Source: an uncultured Clostridia bacterium
Lineage (GTDB): Bacteria > Bacillota > Clostridia > Christensenellales > Aristaeellaceae
DNA length: 64,000 bases
NCBI GenBank assembly: GCA_934647165.1
Contig: CAKUFA010000009.1
Location: forward strand, 1 to 64,000
Reading direction: 5' to 3'
Position 1 is the stretch's first letter, and every line of letters begins with the position of its first letter. The notes beneath the pieces are model-generated. The model saw nothing but the letters and a program-made list of their open reading frames with translations, ran no database searches and was not told the DNA's origin. Below are positions 23,587 to 32,809 of this stretch, piece after piece. The translations under genes and the position numbers were made by a program.

Positions 23587-25275
23587 ATGAAACGATTGCT
23601 GCTGATGCTGGTGGCTGCATGTGTGCTTGCTGTTTCGTCTGCCATGGCGGAAAGCGAGGCCATGCCCATTGACAACCTGGATGATGAAGGCTTCGAGGAG
23701 ACCATCACCGATGCGCGTGAGCTGCAATATGGCGATGAGGGCGAGGATGTGCGCGAGGTGCAGCAGCGCCTTGCCGACCTGGGATATGATCTGACGGATA
23801 TTTCCGGACGGTTTGATGATGCAACGCGCAAGGCTATCCGCGTGTTTCAGGAGGATTTTGCGCTGGACTGCACGGGCGAGGCTGATGCCCTGACCCAGAG
23901 CGAATTGTTCGCCGCCCAGTACCGCCCGCTGAAACAGGGCATGGCCGGGGAAAATGTGACCCGCTTGCAAACCCGCCTTGCGGAGCTTGGCTTCTACAAA
24001 GGTAAAATCAGCGGCAAGTATCTGGAAGCGACGCAGAGCGCCGTCAGCGCCTTCCAGCAGGCGAACGGCGAGGAGGCAACCGGCATTGCCGATACGGACA
24101 CACTGGAAATGCTTTTCCAGGCGGAAAGCGTAGTGGATGCACTGGGAGCATCCGCCACGCCGACGCCGGCGCCGGCGGAAACGGAAAGCGCGGACGGCAA
24201 TGTGCAATATACCAAACGTCTGGCCAAGGGCTCCTCGGGCGAATTGGTCAAGCAGCTGCAAACGCGCCTGACGGAGCTGGGCTATTATACGGGGCCGATC
24301 AGCGGCAATTTTCAGGGAAAAACAGCCGCGGCTGTGAAAAAGCTGCAAAAGCAGAACGCCGTTGGAGTGGACGGCATTGTGGGCGAGATTACCTGGAACT
24401 TAATCTTCAATGATGACAGCGTGCTTCTTGCGCAGGATACGCCGCGCCCCACGCCTACGCCGACCCCTGTGCCCTATGCCATCACCGTGGATGTGAACAA
24501 TCAGGTGACCACGGTTTACGGCCTGGATGAGCATGGCGAACATACCGTGGTGGTGCGGGAAATGCTGTGCTCCACCGGCCGGAAGGCGACACCCAGCGAC
24601 CCGGGCGACTGGACGCTCACCGGACGCAAGGCCAAATGGTGCTATTTCCCCAAATGGGGCGGCCATGCGCGGTATTGGACGCGCATTAACTCTTCCATTG
24701 CCTTCCACTCAGTGATTTATAATTCTGTCAACACCATGGATTTGGCAACCAGCAGCTACAAAAACCTGGGTAAGCGCGCTTCCCATGGCTGCATTCGTCT
24801 CACGGTGGCCGATGCCAAGTGGATTTATGATAATTGCGGCGCAGGCACGGTGGTCAGCATTGTGGAGAATATGCCCGATGATCCGGAGCTGCGCGCGTCC
24901 CTCAAGCTGCCGCCGCTCAACAAGAGCAACATGCTCCCGCAGACCACGCCGGAACCTACGCCTACACCGGCCTATACCACCGGCGCAACCCCGCCCCTGC
25001 CGCTGACAAAGCTGCAAAAGAATGATTCCTCCGAGGCTGTTTATTGGATGCAGCGCAAGCTCAAGGATTTGGGCTACTACACGGGAAAGTGCTCTGGAAC
25101 CTTCCTTGCAGGCACACAAAATGCCGTCAAGGCATTCCAAAAGGCTGCCGGGTTACGCGTTACCGGTGTTGCCACGGAGGAAACGCTGGAGGCGCTTTAT
25201 GCGCAGGAACTGGCTACCGCAACGCCGGAGCCCACGGCAACGCCTGCGCCCACCCTGCCGCAGCCCGCGCCTTAA
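23587..25275 (+). CDS. Secreted L,D-transpeptidase with peptidoglycan-binding domains
   Basis: A 562-residue exported wall enzyme that makes 3-3 cross-links or anchors proteins in peptidoglycan. A signal peptide (MKRLLLMLVAACVLAVSSAMA) is followed by three PG_binding_1 repeats (about 40-280; VREVQQRLADLGYD, VTRLQTRLAELGFYKG, VKQLQTRLTELGYYTG). A Pro/Thr linker (PTPTPTPVP) leads to the YkuD domain, with catalytic His400-Gly-Cys402 in SHGCIRL. A fourth PG-binding repeat lies near the C-terminus (YWMQRKLKDLGYYTG), then a TPEPTATPAPT tail. The start lacks a strong Shine-Dalgarno site. It diverges from the metQNI leader. Confidence 0.9.
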   Translation: MKRLLLMLVAACVLAVSSAMAESEAMPIDNLDDEGFEETITDARELQYGDEGEDVREVQQRLADLGYDLTDISGRFDDATRKAIRVFQEDFALDCTGEADALTQSELFAAQYRPLKQGMAGENVTRLQTRLAELGFYKGKISGKYLEATQSAVSAFQQANGEEATGIADTDTLEMLFQAESVVDALGASATPTPAPAETESADGNVQYTKRLAKGSSGELVKQLQTRLTELGYYTGPISGNFQGKTAAAVKKLQKQNAVGVDGIVGEITWNLIFNDDSVLLAQDTPRPTPTPTPVPYAITVDVNNQVTTVYGLDEHGEHTVVVREMLCSTGRKATPSDPGDWTLTGRKAKWCYFPKWGGHARYWTRINSSIAFHSVIYNSVNTMDLATSSYKNLGKRASHGCIRLTVADAKWIYDNCGAGTVVSIVENMPDDPELRASLKLPPLNKSNMLPQTTPEPTPTPAYTTGATPPLPLTKLQKNDSSEAVYWMQRKLKDLGYYTGKCSGTFLAGTQNAVKAFQKAAGLRVTGVATEETLEALYAQELATATPEPTATPAPTLPQPAP

Positions 25276-25333
25276 GGCAACGGTTTCGCTTGGGAAAGAT
25301 GGTAGATCGGATCTATTTTTGAAAAACGGCAAT

Positions 25334-25377
25334 ACAAAAGCGACTGATTGCTCCGGGAGCACATCAGCCGCTTTTTG
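25334..25377. terminator. Bidirectional terminator between the L,D-transpeptidase and GH105 genes
   Basis: A long interrupted stem (AAAAGCG, CTGAT, GCTCC pairing with GGAGC, ATCAG, CGCTTTTT) lies between convergent genes with A- and T-tracts on its flanks. Confidence 0.85.
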
Positions 25378-25413
25378 TATTACGATCTTTCTGATGGATA
25401 ACTGATGGGTAAC

Positions 25414-26451
25414 TTATCCAATTTTCTCCGTCAGCATGAGGAACGTCAAGCCCTGACCGTAGGCAGTGGGCTGAATGGGGACGGTGCGGTAGAAATCCTG
25501 GGTTTGCCCCATTGGCGTGCCATAGGAAACGCCCAACACAGTGCCATCTTCCGCTACCTGGGAGAGGACGCCTTCCAGCGCTTTTTCACCGGCCGCGCGG
25601 CATTCGTCATTCAGGATGCCCAACCGCGCGCCCTTGAGCAGGCCATAGGCAATGGCTGCGCTGGCCGAGGTTTCCAGATAGCTGTCATCATGATCCAGCA
25701 GTGTATGCCAAAGGCCGGTGGCAGGATCCTGCAACTTGACCAGCGCCTCGCACTGCTCACGCCAGGTGTTCAGGATAAACTGACGGATGGGGCTGTCGGG
25801 CAGCCATTCCACAAAGTCCACAGCGCCTGCGGTGAACCAACTGTTGCCGCGCGCCCAGAACGCTTCGCCGAAATGATGGCGGCCAATGAAGCAGAAGCCG
25901 TGGAACCACAGCCCCGTCTTGGTGCTGTGCAGATATTTGATATGCAGCAGGAACTGATACTCTGCTTCACGCTTGAGAGACTCATCATCCAGCGCTATGC
26001 CGGCCTGATACAGGAAAAGGCAGGTCATATAGAGCGTATCATCCCACAGCTGCTGCAGGTTGGCGTCATCATACGTGATGTGCTGAAGACCGCCTTCTTC
26101 GGTGCGGGGCATGATGTGCATGACCCAGTCGCTCCATGTGCGGATGTAGGGCAGATAGCGCGTGTCGCCGTTTTCCTGATACACCAGCGTCATGGTCAGC
26201 ATGGGGGCGACAGTGTTGACGTTGAAACCCGGTAAACCGCGGGTGAGGTGACGGTCATACCAGGCGATGATTTCATCCAGCACGTGCTGATCGCCGGTGG
26301 TTTTATAGAGCTTGAACATGGCATACATGGCGACGCCCTGCGGCCATTCCCAAGTGTCAAGCGTCATGTGATCTTTTTGCTCGCCGTTGCCGTGGCAGCT
26401 GGTGAGCCGGGACAGAACGCGCTGAGAAATTTCTGAGTAGTTCGTATGCAT
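25414..26451 (-). CDS. GH105 unsaturated rhamnogalacturonyl/glucuronyl hydrolase
   Basis: A 345-residue cytosolic (alpha/alpha)6-barrel enzyme that removes the unsaturated uronic acid left on oligosaccharides by polysaccharide lyases. Family blocks are present: WEWPQGVAMYAMFKLY, NVNTVAPML, WDDTLYM, GLWFHGF, FWARGNSWFTAGAVDF and SYLETSASAAIAYGLLKG. There is no signal peptide, so substrates must be imported. Shine-Dalgarno is G-rich (AGGGGGGC). It has its own promoter and diverges from iolR. GH88 is the nearest alternative family. Confidence 0.88.
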   Translation of the reverse strand: MHTNYSEISQRVLSRLTSCHGNGEQKDHMTLDTWEWPQGVAMYAMFKLYKTTGDQHVLDEIIAWYDRHLTRGLPGFNVNTVAPMLTMTLVYQENGDTRYLPYIRTWSDWVMHIMPRTEEGGLQHITYDDANLQQLWDDTLYMTCLFLYQAGIALDDESLKREAEYQFLLHIKYLHSTKTGLWFHGFCFIGRHHFGEAFWARGNSWFTAGAVDFVEWLPDSPIRQFILNTWREQCEALVKLQDPATGLWHTLLDHDDSYLETSASAAIAYGLLKGARLGILNDECRAAGEKALEGVLSQVAEDGTVLGVSYGTPMGQTQDFYRTVPIQPTAYGQGLTFLMLTEKIG

Positions 26452-26482
26452 TGGGAAGCCCCCCTGTTAAATTGTTACCCTT

Positions 26483-26511
26483 ATTATAACAGAGAAAAAG
26501 GGAAATGGCAA
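26483..26511 (-). promoter_or_regulatory. Promoter of the GH105 gene
   Basis: TTGCCA (26506-26511), 17 bases, TATAAT (26483-26488), about 32 bases before the start codon. Confidence 0.75.
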
Positions 26512-26543
26512 CCGGCTGAATGATGAAAATGAAATAAAATTAT

Positions 26544-26593
26544 TCAAAAGTTACTCAAAAAGACTTTACTTCTGCTCAAAAATATGATAAGAT
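26544..26593 (+). promoter_or_regulatory. iol operon promoter with TCAAAA direct repeats
   Basis: TTTACT (26565-26570), 17 bases, TAAGAT (26588-26593). TCAAAA occurs at 26544, 26555 and 26576, spaced 11 and 21 bases, that is one and two helical turns. The first two flank the -35 and the third is in the spacer. This suits binding of an IolR/DeoR oligomer on one DNA face. Confidence 0.55.
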
Positions 26594-26623
26594 ATACACG
26601 TCGATTAGCGGGAGATGATCTAT

Positions 26624-27388
26624 ATGCGCAACGCGAGATTAAATGAAATGGAAAAAGTAATCGCTCAGGCAGGAACGATTTCCATGACAGAACTGTGCGA
26701 CCGGTTTCAGGTATCCATGAACACGGTGCGCAGGGACGTGGCGGAGCTGAAGCGCCGGGGAGAAATTGAGAAGGTTTATGGCGGCGTGGCGGTTGTGGAG
26801 GATGCACGCCGGGTGCTGCGCCCCTTTGAGGAGCGGCAGCAGGTGGCGGAAATGGCTAAGCAGGCCATTTGCCGGATCGGCGCAGGCCTTTTGCAAGACG
26901 GTGATATCATTTTTGTGGATTCCGGCACAACGATGGTGCACCTGGCCGACTATCTGGCGAATTTGCAGGAGTTGACCATTGTGACCAACAACCTGGCGCT
27001 GGTGCAGCGAGCCATGCCCTATGAAAACCTGCGGGTGGTGGTGCTGCCGGGGCAGCTGCGCCGCAAAACCAATTCCCTTACCGGGATGGAAGCGGTGAGC
27101 GCGATCAGACGCTTCAATGTGCAGAAAGCGTTTCTTGCATCCACCGGCACAACGCTGGAGGGGGTGACGAATTCCTCCTCCGAGGAATATGAAATCAAAC
27201 GTGCCGCGCTTGAATGCAGCCGGGAAAAAATCCTGATGCTGTGCCATGAAAAGTTTGGGCAGGCAGGGTTGATGACCTATGGCCGCTTCAGCGATTTCGA
27301 CTACATTGTGACTGATCAGACACCGGAAAAAATGTATCTTGAAGCGATTGAACGCAGCGGAGCAAAGCTGCTGATTGCACAGAAGTAA
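26624..27388 (+). CDS. iolR: DeoR-family repressor, probable IolR
   Basis: A 254-residue regulator. The N-terminal DeoR helix-turn-helix (about 5-60) contains SMTELCDRFQVSMNTVRRDVAELKRRG. The C-terminal sugar-phosphate sensor (about 75-235) has DGDIIFVDSGTT, TIVTNNLAL and the K-rich CHEKFGQ block. The start at 26624 has GGGAG nine bases upstream; the ATG at 26615 touches that site and is unlikely. First gene of the inositol cluster, as in Bacillus, where IolR senses 2-deoxy-5-keto-gluconate 6-phosphate. IolR identity rests on context. Confidence 0.85.
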   Translation: MRNARLNEMEKVIAQAGTISMTELCDRFQVSMNTVRRDVAELKRRGEIEKVYGGVAVVEDARRVLRPFEERQQVAEMAKQAICRIGAGLLQDGDIIFVDSGTTMVHLADYLANLQELTIVTNNLALVQRAMPYENLRVVVLPGQLRRKTNSLTGMEAVSAIRRFNVQKAFLASTGTTLEGVTNSSSEEYEIKRAALECSREKILMLCHEKFGQAGLMTYGRFSDFDYIVTDQTPEKMYLEAIERSGAKLLIAQK

Positions 27389-27427
27389 ACCTGTCCGCAG
27401 GGCAGGGAAACGAAAGGCGGAACAACC

Positions 27428-28258
27428 GTGGCCTTAACGAACATGCGGGAACTCCTTGCTCAGGCGAACGAAGAACAACGGGCGGTAGGGGCATTCAATG
27501 TTTCCTCCATTGAAATGATCTGCGGCGTGGTGCATGCGGCGGAGGCAATGCGAACGCCGGTCATTATGCAGGTGGCGCAGGGGCGCCTGGGAACCACGCC
27601 GCTGCCGATTCTGGGTCGTGCCATGCTTGCAGCAGCGGAGCGTGCGCAGGTACCCGTTGCGCTGCATCTGGATCATGGCCAGACCATGGACTGTATCAAA
27701 ATGGCACTGGATATTGGTTTTACTTCGGTGATGTTTGACGGCTCTGCGCTGCCGATGGAAGAAAATGCTGCCAAAACCCGCGAAGTTGTTCGCCTTGCAA
27801 CAAACTACCACGCCGCGGTTGAGGCGGAAATTGGCCATTTGGGACGCACGGAAACCGGTGAAAAGACAGAAGAGGCTTATACAAATCCCACCGATGCCAT
27901 TTGCTTTGCAGAGGAGACGGGCGTGGATGCGCTGGCAGTCGCCATCGGCAACGCGCATGGAGTTTATGCAGGTACGCCGGTGTTCCACTTTGAGGTGCTG
28001 GAGACAATCCGCGAAAAGTGTGCGACACCTTTGGTGCTGCATGGAGGAACGGGTTCGAGTGAAAAAAATTTCCGACGCTGCATCCAAAGCGGTGTGCGGA
28101 AGATCAATATTGCCACGGCCATTTTCCAGGCTTCGGCTAAGGCGGCAAAAAGCGTGACGTCAAACGACTGGTTTGCTATGTCCGGCAAAATGACAGATGC
28201 TGTAACAGACGTTGTAAAAGAGCACATTTCTATCTTTGGTAAAGCACGGGGTTGTTGA
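27428..28258 (+). CDS. iolJ: Class II aldolase, probable 6-phospho-5-dehydro-2-deoxy-D-gluconate aldolase
   Basis: A 276-residue zinc-dependent class II aldolase. Zinc-binding and catalytic blocks are ALHLDHGQTMD, FTSVMFDGSALP, EAEIGHLG, AIGNAHGVYAG and VLHGGTGSSE. In the iol pathway this enzyme splits DKG-phosphate into dihydroxyacetone phosphate and malonate semialdehyde. By sequence alone it could also be a fructose- or tagatose-bisphosphate aldolase; the position between iolR and iolC favours IolJ. The start is GTG at 27428 with AAAGGCGG upstream. Confidence 0.85.
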   Translation: MALTNMRELLAQANEEQRAVGAFNVSSIEMICGVVHAAEAMRTPVIMQVAQGRLGTTPLPILGRAMLAAAERAQVPVALHLDHGQTMDCIKMALDIGFTSVMFDGSALPMEENAAKTREVVRLATNYHAAVEAEIGHLGRTETGEKTEEAYTNPTDAICFAEETGVDALAVAIGNAHGVYAGTPVFHFEVLETIREKCATPLVLHGGTGSSEKNFRRCIQSGVRKINIATAIFQASAKAAKSVTSNDWFAMSGKMTDAVTDVVKEHISIFGKARGC

Positions 28259-28279
28259 AGGCGAAAGGAGTGGGTTCAC

Positions 28280-29287
28280 ATGCTGTTTCCGACCAAGGGA
28301 CGGACACTTGACATCATCCCGGTGGGGCGTATTGCTATTGATTTCAATCCTACGGATATGAATCGTCCCCTCTCTAAAAGCGAGCATTTTAACAAGTATC
28401 TGGGCGGCAGCCCGGCGAACATTGCCGTAGGTATGGCAAGATTGAAAAATCGCGTGGGTTTTCTGGCGAGAATCAGCGACGATGCTTTCGGCGATTTTGT
28501 GGAAGACTTTTTCAAAAATGAGGGTATTGATGTTAGTCATGTACGCCGCTGCGAAAACGGCGAAAGTCTTGGATTAACGTTCACGGAAATTCTTTCACCC
28601 ACGCAGTCCAGCATTTTGATGTATCGGGAGGGCGTGGCTGATCTGATGCTGCATCCGGATGATGTGGATGAGGCCTATATTGCGTCTTCGCGTTCGTTGC
28701 TCATCAGTGGTACAAGCCTGTGCTGCAGCCCAACACGGGAGGCAGCGCTCAAGGCGCTGGCGCTGGCAAAAAAGTGCGGTACCACAGTGATTTTTGATGC
28801 GGATTATCGTGCCTATACATGGAAAAACAAGGATGAAATCGCGGTATACACAAGCCTCGTGGCGGAAAAGAGCGATATTATTCTCGGCTCCCGCGAGGAG
28901 TTTGATCTGATGGAAAAACTGCTGGGGCTGGATGGCAGTGATAAAGCCAGCGCGGATTATTGGTTGAAAAAGGGAGCACAGGTGTTGGTGATCAAGCACG
29001 GCAAAGAGGGCTCCTACGCCTATACGGCGGATGGCGCGTGGAAGGTGAAGCCCTTCCCGGTAGCGGCACTCAAGGGCTTTGGCGGTGGCGATGGATATGC
29101 ATCGGCTTTCCTGCATGGATTGATGGCGGGAAAGGCGTTGCCGGACGCCCTGGAAATGGGCAGTGCCAGCGCGGCCATGCTGGTGGCCAGTCACGCCTGC
29201 TCTCGCGATATGCCTACAGAGGACGCGCTGACAGCCTTTATTGACAAGGAAAAAGCACAGTACGGCAACATGGTAACACGCCTGTAA
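28280..29287 (+). CDS. iolC: 5-dehydro-2-deoxygluconokinase
   Basis: A 335-residue PfkB-family sugar kinase that phosphorylates 2-deoxy-5-keto-gluconate. The first signature is KYLGGSPANIAVGMARL. The catalytic-base signature is KGFGGGDGYASAFLHG, with Gly-Gly-Gly-Asp where many PfkB kinases have Gly-Ala-Gly-Asp. GRIAIDFNP at the N-terminus and the DADYRAYTWKN segment are typical of IolC. GAAAGGAG precedes the ATG by ten bases. Only 21 bases separate it from iolJ. Confidence 0.92.
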   Translation: MLFPTKGRTLDIIPVGRIAIDFNPTDMNRPLSKSEHFNKYLGGSPANIAVGMARLKNRVGFLARISDDAFGDFVEDFFKNEGIDVSHVRRCENGESLGLTFTEILSPTQSSILMYREGVADLMLHPDDVDEAYIASSRSLLISGTSLCCSPTREAALKALALAKKCGTTVIFDADYRAYTWKNKDEIAVYTSLVAEKSDIILGSREEFDLMEKLLGLDGSDKASADYWLKKGAQVLVIKHGKEGSYAYTADGAWKVKPFPVAALKGFGGGDGYASAFLHGLMAGKALPDALEMGSASAAMLVASHACSRDMPTEDALTAFIDKEKAQYGNMVTRL

Positions 29288-29342
29288 ATCAGGCTGAATA
29301 GTGAAAACTTATGGGACAAAAGCGAGAAAAGGAGCGTTCAAC

Positions 29343-30845
29343 ATGCAGACTCTGAAGCCTTTCATCAACGGACAGTTTGTGGATTCCGTGTCCGACAAGT
29401 ATCATGCGATTTTTGACCCTTCTACAGGTGAGCAGATTGCACAGATTCCCTGCTGCACCAAGGAAGAGATGGAAGCAGCGATTGCGGCGGCCAAGGCGGC
29501 TTATCCTGCCTGGAGCGCTACGCCTGTGCGCAAGCGTGCCCAACTGATGCTGAAGCTGCGGGAACTGATTGTGCGCGATATGGATGCGCTGACGCTCCTG
29601 TGCGCAACGGAAAACGGTAAAACGCTTGCGGAGGCCGCGGGCGATGTGGGCAAGGCGCTGGAGATGACCGAGCTGGCTGCCAACGCTCCCATGCAGCTGA
29701 TGGGCGACAGCCTGATGAACACCTCCACCGGCTATGACACAACCACCTACCGTGAGCCGCTGGGCGTTTTTGGTGGCATCGCACCGTGGAATTTCCCGGC
29801 GATGATTCCGGTGGGCTGGATGGCGCCGCTGTGCATTGTGTGCGGCAATACCTTTGTGCTTAAACCGGCCAGCACAACGCCCATGACGAGCTTGAAGTTC
29901 GCTGAGCTGTACAAAGAAGCGGGTTTCCCGGACGGCGTGCTGAATATTGTTCCTTGTTCTCGCCATGAGGCGGAGCTGCTGCTGACACATCCGGATGTGA
30001 AGGGCATCACGTTTGTTGGCAGCACGTCCGTGGGCAAACATGTATATGAAACGGCGGCGGCCAACGGCAAGCGCGTACAGGCGCTGTGCGAAGCCAAGAA
30101 CCATGCGCTGGTGTTGCGTGATGCACCCATTACCCGCACGGCGGCCGGCATTATGAACTCGGCCTTTGGTTGTGCAGGCGAACGGTGTATGGCACTTCCT
30201 TCCATTGTGGTGGAGGACTGCATCGCTGATGAATTGGTGGCGGAACTGGTGCGCCTGTGCAAGAACCAGAAGATCGGCCCCGCATATGTAAAGGATACAA
30301 AGCTTGGTCCGGTGGGCTCCGCATCTCACATGAAGTTTGTGACGGACTGGATTCAGAAGGGCGTGGACGAGGGCGCGCAGCTGGTGCTGGATGGCCGCAA
30401 TGTGAAAGTGCCAGGCTATGAGAACGGCTATTATGTGGGGCACACCATTTTCGACCATGTGACGCCGGAAATGACCATTGGCCAGCGCGAGGTGTTTGGC
30501 CCGGTGCTGTGCGTCAAGCGGGTGAAGGACTTCGAGGAAGGCCTGGAGCTGATGAATGCAAACCCCTTCGCCAACGGCAGCGTGATCTTCACCCAGAACG
30601 GTTATTATGCCCGGGAATTTGCCCGTCGCACGGATGGCGGCATGGTAGGCGTGAACGTTGGTATTCCGGTGCCGATCGGTGTGTTCTCCTTCACGGGGCA
30701 TAAGCAGAGCTTCTTCGGCGATCTGCACTGCCATGGCAAGGACGCCTTCCGCTTCTATACCGAAACCAAGACGGTGACGACCCGCTGGTTTGATGAAGAA
30801 GAAATGAAAAAAGAGCACGTGGACAGCTGGGACGGTTCGTTGTAA
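29343..30845 (+). CDS. iolA: Methylmalonate/malonate-semialdehyde dehydrogenase (CoA-acylating)
   Basis: A 500-residue aldehyde dehydrogenase that turns malonate semialdehyde into acetyl-CoA and CO2, the last step of inositol breakdown. NAD-binding and catalytic blocks are IAPWNFPAMIPVGWMAPL, FVGSTSVGKHVYETAAANGKR and CAGERCMALPS, with catalytic Cys at about 282. It lacks the general base Glu of hydrolytic ALDHs, as expected for the CoA-acylating MmsA/IolA group. The start at 29343 follows AAAGGAG by eight bases. Confidence 0.93.
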   Translation: MQTLKPFINGQFVDSVSDKYHAIFDPSTGEQIAQIPCCTKEEMEAAIAAAKAAYPAWSATPVRKRAQLMLKLRELIVRDMDALTLLCATENGKTLAEAAGDVGKALEMTELAANAPMQLMGDSLMNTSTGYDTTTYREPLGVFGGIAPWNFPAMIPVGWMAPLCIVCGNTFVLKPASTTPMTSLKFAELYKEAGFPDGVLNIVPCSRHEAELLLTHPDVKGITFVGSTSVGKHVYETAAANGKRVQALCEAKNHALVLRDAPITRTAAGIMNSAFGCAGERCMALPSIVVEDCIADELVAELVRLCKNQKIGPAYVKDTKLGPVGSASHMKFVTDWIQKGVDEGAQLVLDGRNVKVPGYENGYYVGHTIFDHVTPEMTIGQREVFGPVLCVKRVKDFEEGLELMNANPFANGSVIFTQNGYYAREFARRTDGGMVGVNVGIPVPIGVFSFTGHKQSFFGDLHCHGKDAFRFYTETKTVTTRWFDEEEMKKEHVDSWDGSL

Positions 30846-30856
30846 GAGAAACAAAA

Positions 30857-30912
30857 TGCTTTCCGGAAAGGCCAAAGAGAGGAAAAAACGCTGCTTTGGC
30901 TTTCCGAAAGCA
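30857..30912 (+). other. Long intercistronic hairpin between iolA and iolG
   Basis: TGCTTTCCGGAAAGGCCAAAG pairs with CTTTGGCTTTCCGAAAGCA over about 19 bp, leaving two unpaired bases and a 16-base loop. No T-tract follows, so it is probably an mRNA-stability or processing element inside the operon. Confidence 0.7.
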
Positions 30913-30981
30913 GGTGACAGGAAAACTGCTGCGCTTGCGGAAAAGCGCTGCTGATAGAGAAAACAAGGGAGGACATTTGGC

Positions 30982-32001
30982 ATGAAAAAGGTTCGCATCG
31001 GCATTGTGGGCGCAGGTCGCATCGGCAATGTGCACGCCCAGTCCATCACCTATCACATCCCTGAGGCAGAAGTTGTTTGTGTGACCGACGTGTATGAGCC
31101 CGCGGCCAAGAAACTGGCGGAAACTTATGGTGTTCCGAAGTATGGCGCAGATTTCCACATGATTATTGATGACCCGACCATTGACGCGGTGCTGGTTTGC
31201 TCGCCTACCCCAACCCATGCGGATATTGCCATGGCGGCCATGAAGGCTGGCAAGGATGTATTCTGCGAGAAACCGGTGGATCTGACCATTGAAAAGATCA
31301 AGGCAACTGAACAGGTGGCCAAGGAAACCGGCCGCAAGTTGCAAATCGGCTTCAACCGCCGCTTTGACCACAATCATGGCCAGGTGCAGAAGCTGGCTGC
31401 CGACGGTACCCTGGGCAATATTGAGCTGATTAAGATCACCTCCCGTGACCCTGAGCCGCCGTCCCCTGAATATGCGGCGTCTTCCGGCGGGCTGTATATC
31501 GATATGATGATTCACGACTTCGATATGGCCATGTTCCTGGCGGGCTGTGATGTGACGGAAGTATATGCCATGGGCACGAGCCTGGTGGATCCCCGCATTG
31601 GTCAGGCGGGCGATGTGGATACCGCAATTGTGACCTTGACCTTTGCCAACGGTGCCCTGGGTGTGATTGACAACAGTCGCCGTGCCGCCTATGGTTATGA
31701 CCAGCGGGTGGAGGTATTCGGCAGCCTGGGCATGGCCGCGGATGAAAACGACGGGGATACCACGGTACGCGTGTCTACTGCCAACGGTGTGAAGAGTGAT
31801 AAGCCGCAGTTCTTCTTCCTGGAGCGCTATATGGGTTCCTTCATTGCGGAAATGCGCCAGTTCATTAACGCCATTGTGACGGATGGCGAGGTGCCGGTGG
31901 GCATTCATGCGGGGCTGATGAGCGTGGTGTTGGCCAAGGCTGCCAAGAAATCTTTGGACGAGCATCGTCCGGTGAAGATTGCAGAAATCCTGGAGGCGTA
32001 A
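30982..32001 (+). CDS. iolG: Inositol 2-dehydrogenase
   Basis: A 339-residue GFO/IDH/MocA oxidoreductase that oxidises myo-inositol to scyllo-inosose with NAD. The N-terminal Rossmann motif is GIVGAGRIGNVHAQ. The family motif CEKPVDL has Glu96-Lys97-Pro98, and GGLYIDMMIHDFDMAMFL carries the catalytic Asp/His. The start follows AGGGAGGA. It lies after the long hairpin and is followed within two bases by iolB. Confidence 0.93.
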   Translation: MKKVRIGIVGAGRIGNVHAQSITYHIPEAEVVCVTDVYEPAAKKLAETYGVPKYGADFHMIIDDPTIDAVLVCSPTPTHADIAMAAMKAGKDVFCEKPVDLTIEKIKATEQVAKETGRKLQIGFNRRFDHNHGQVQKLAADGTLGNIELIKITSRDPEPPSPEYAASSGGLYIDMMIHDFDMAMFLAGCDVTEVYAMGTSLVDPRIGQAGDVDTAIVTLTFANGALGVIDNSRRAAYGYDQRVEVFGSLGMAADENDGDTTVRVSTANGVKSDKPQFFFLERYMGSFIAEMRQFINAIVTDGEVPVGIHAGLMSVVLAKAAKKSLDEHRPVKIAEILEA

Positions 32002-32002
32002 G

Positions 32003-32809
32003 ATGGAACTGATTACGCGCGCCGGGGGCGAGATGCCCTTTGGTTATACAGCCCTTGCGGACATGCATGGCGTGCATGCGGAAATGCTGATGGACTTTGG
32101 CGTGCTCCGCTTGCGCAAGGGTGAAACCTGGACGGAAGAACAGCCGCTGGAAAAAGCCTACTTGCTGGTGGAAGGCAAAGTGCGCTTCCTGTGGGAAGGC
32201 AAGGAACATGTGGAGGAGCGCGCAAACTGCTTTGATGTGCCCCCTACGGCTCTGCATGTGGCGAAACAGACGGCTGTGACCATTGAATGCCTGAGCGATG
32301 AATGTGAAGTTGATATTCTTCGCACGGACAACGACAAGGAATTTGCTCCCAAACTATATCTGCCCAAGGATACGCCCGACGAATTCCGCGGCGCAGGAAC
32401 CATGCATGAAACGAGTACCCGCATTGTGCGCACGATCTTTGATGACAGAAATGCGCCTTATGCCAATTTGGTGCTGGGCGAGGTAATCGGCTTCCCGGGC
32501 AAGTGGTCCAGTTATCCGCCGCATCATCACCCGCAGCCGGAGATTTACTATTACAAAACAAACCCGTCCCACGGATTTGCCTATGCTGAGGTGGGCGAGG
32601 ATGTGCTGAAGGTGCACAATAACGACACTGTGTTTATCCAGCCCGGTCTGACGCACCCGCAGTGTACGCCTCCCGGCTACGCGCTGTGGTATTTATGGGG
32701 TATCCGTCATTTGAAAGATAACCGTTATGGCACGCCGACCTTTGTGCCGGATCACCTGTGGGTGCAAAAACCCGGCCAGCCGTATTGGGGGGACGACAAA
32801 CATGCCTGA
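32003..32809 (+). CDS. iolB: 5-deoxy-glucuronate isomerase
   Basis: A 268-residue cupin-fold enzyme that converts 5-deoxy-glucuronate to 2-deoxy-5-keto-gluconate. Metal-binding HHHPQPEIYYYK and the GLTHPQCTPPGYALWYLWGIRH block are diagnostic. The ATG is one base past the iolG stop, with GGAGG inside the last iolG codons. It overlaps iolD by eight bases. These overlaps indicate coupled translation. Confidence 0.93.
   Translation: MELITRAGGEMPFGYTALADMHGVHAEMLMDFGVLRLRKGETWTEEQPLEKAYLLVEGKVRFLWEGKEHVEERANCFDVPPTALHVAKQTAVTIECLSDECEVDILRTDNDKEFAPKLYLPKDTPDEFRGAGTMHETSTRIVRTIFDDRNAPYANLVLGEVIGFPGKWSSYPPHHHPQPEIYYYKTNPSHGFAYAEVGEDVLKVHNNDTVFIQPGLTHPQCTPPGYALWYLWGIRHLKDNRYGTPTFVPDHLWVQKPGQPYWGDDKHA

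Noticed and set aside
29289..31049. 586-residue minus frame opposite iolA and iolG
   Set aside because: It is a shadow of two well-supported iol genes.
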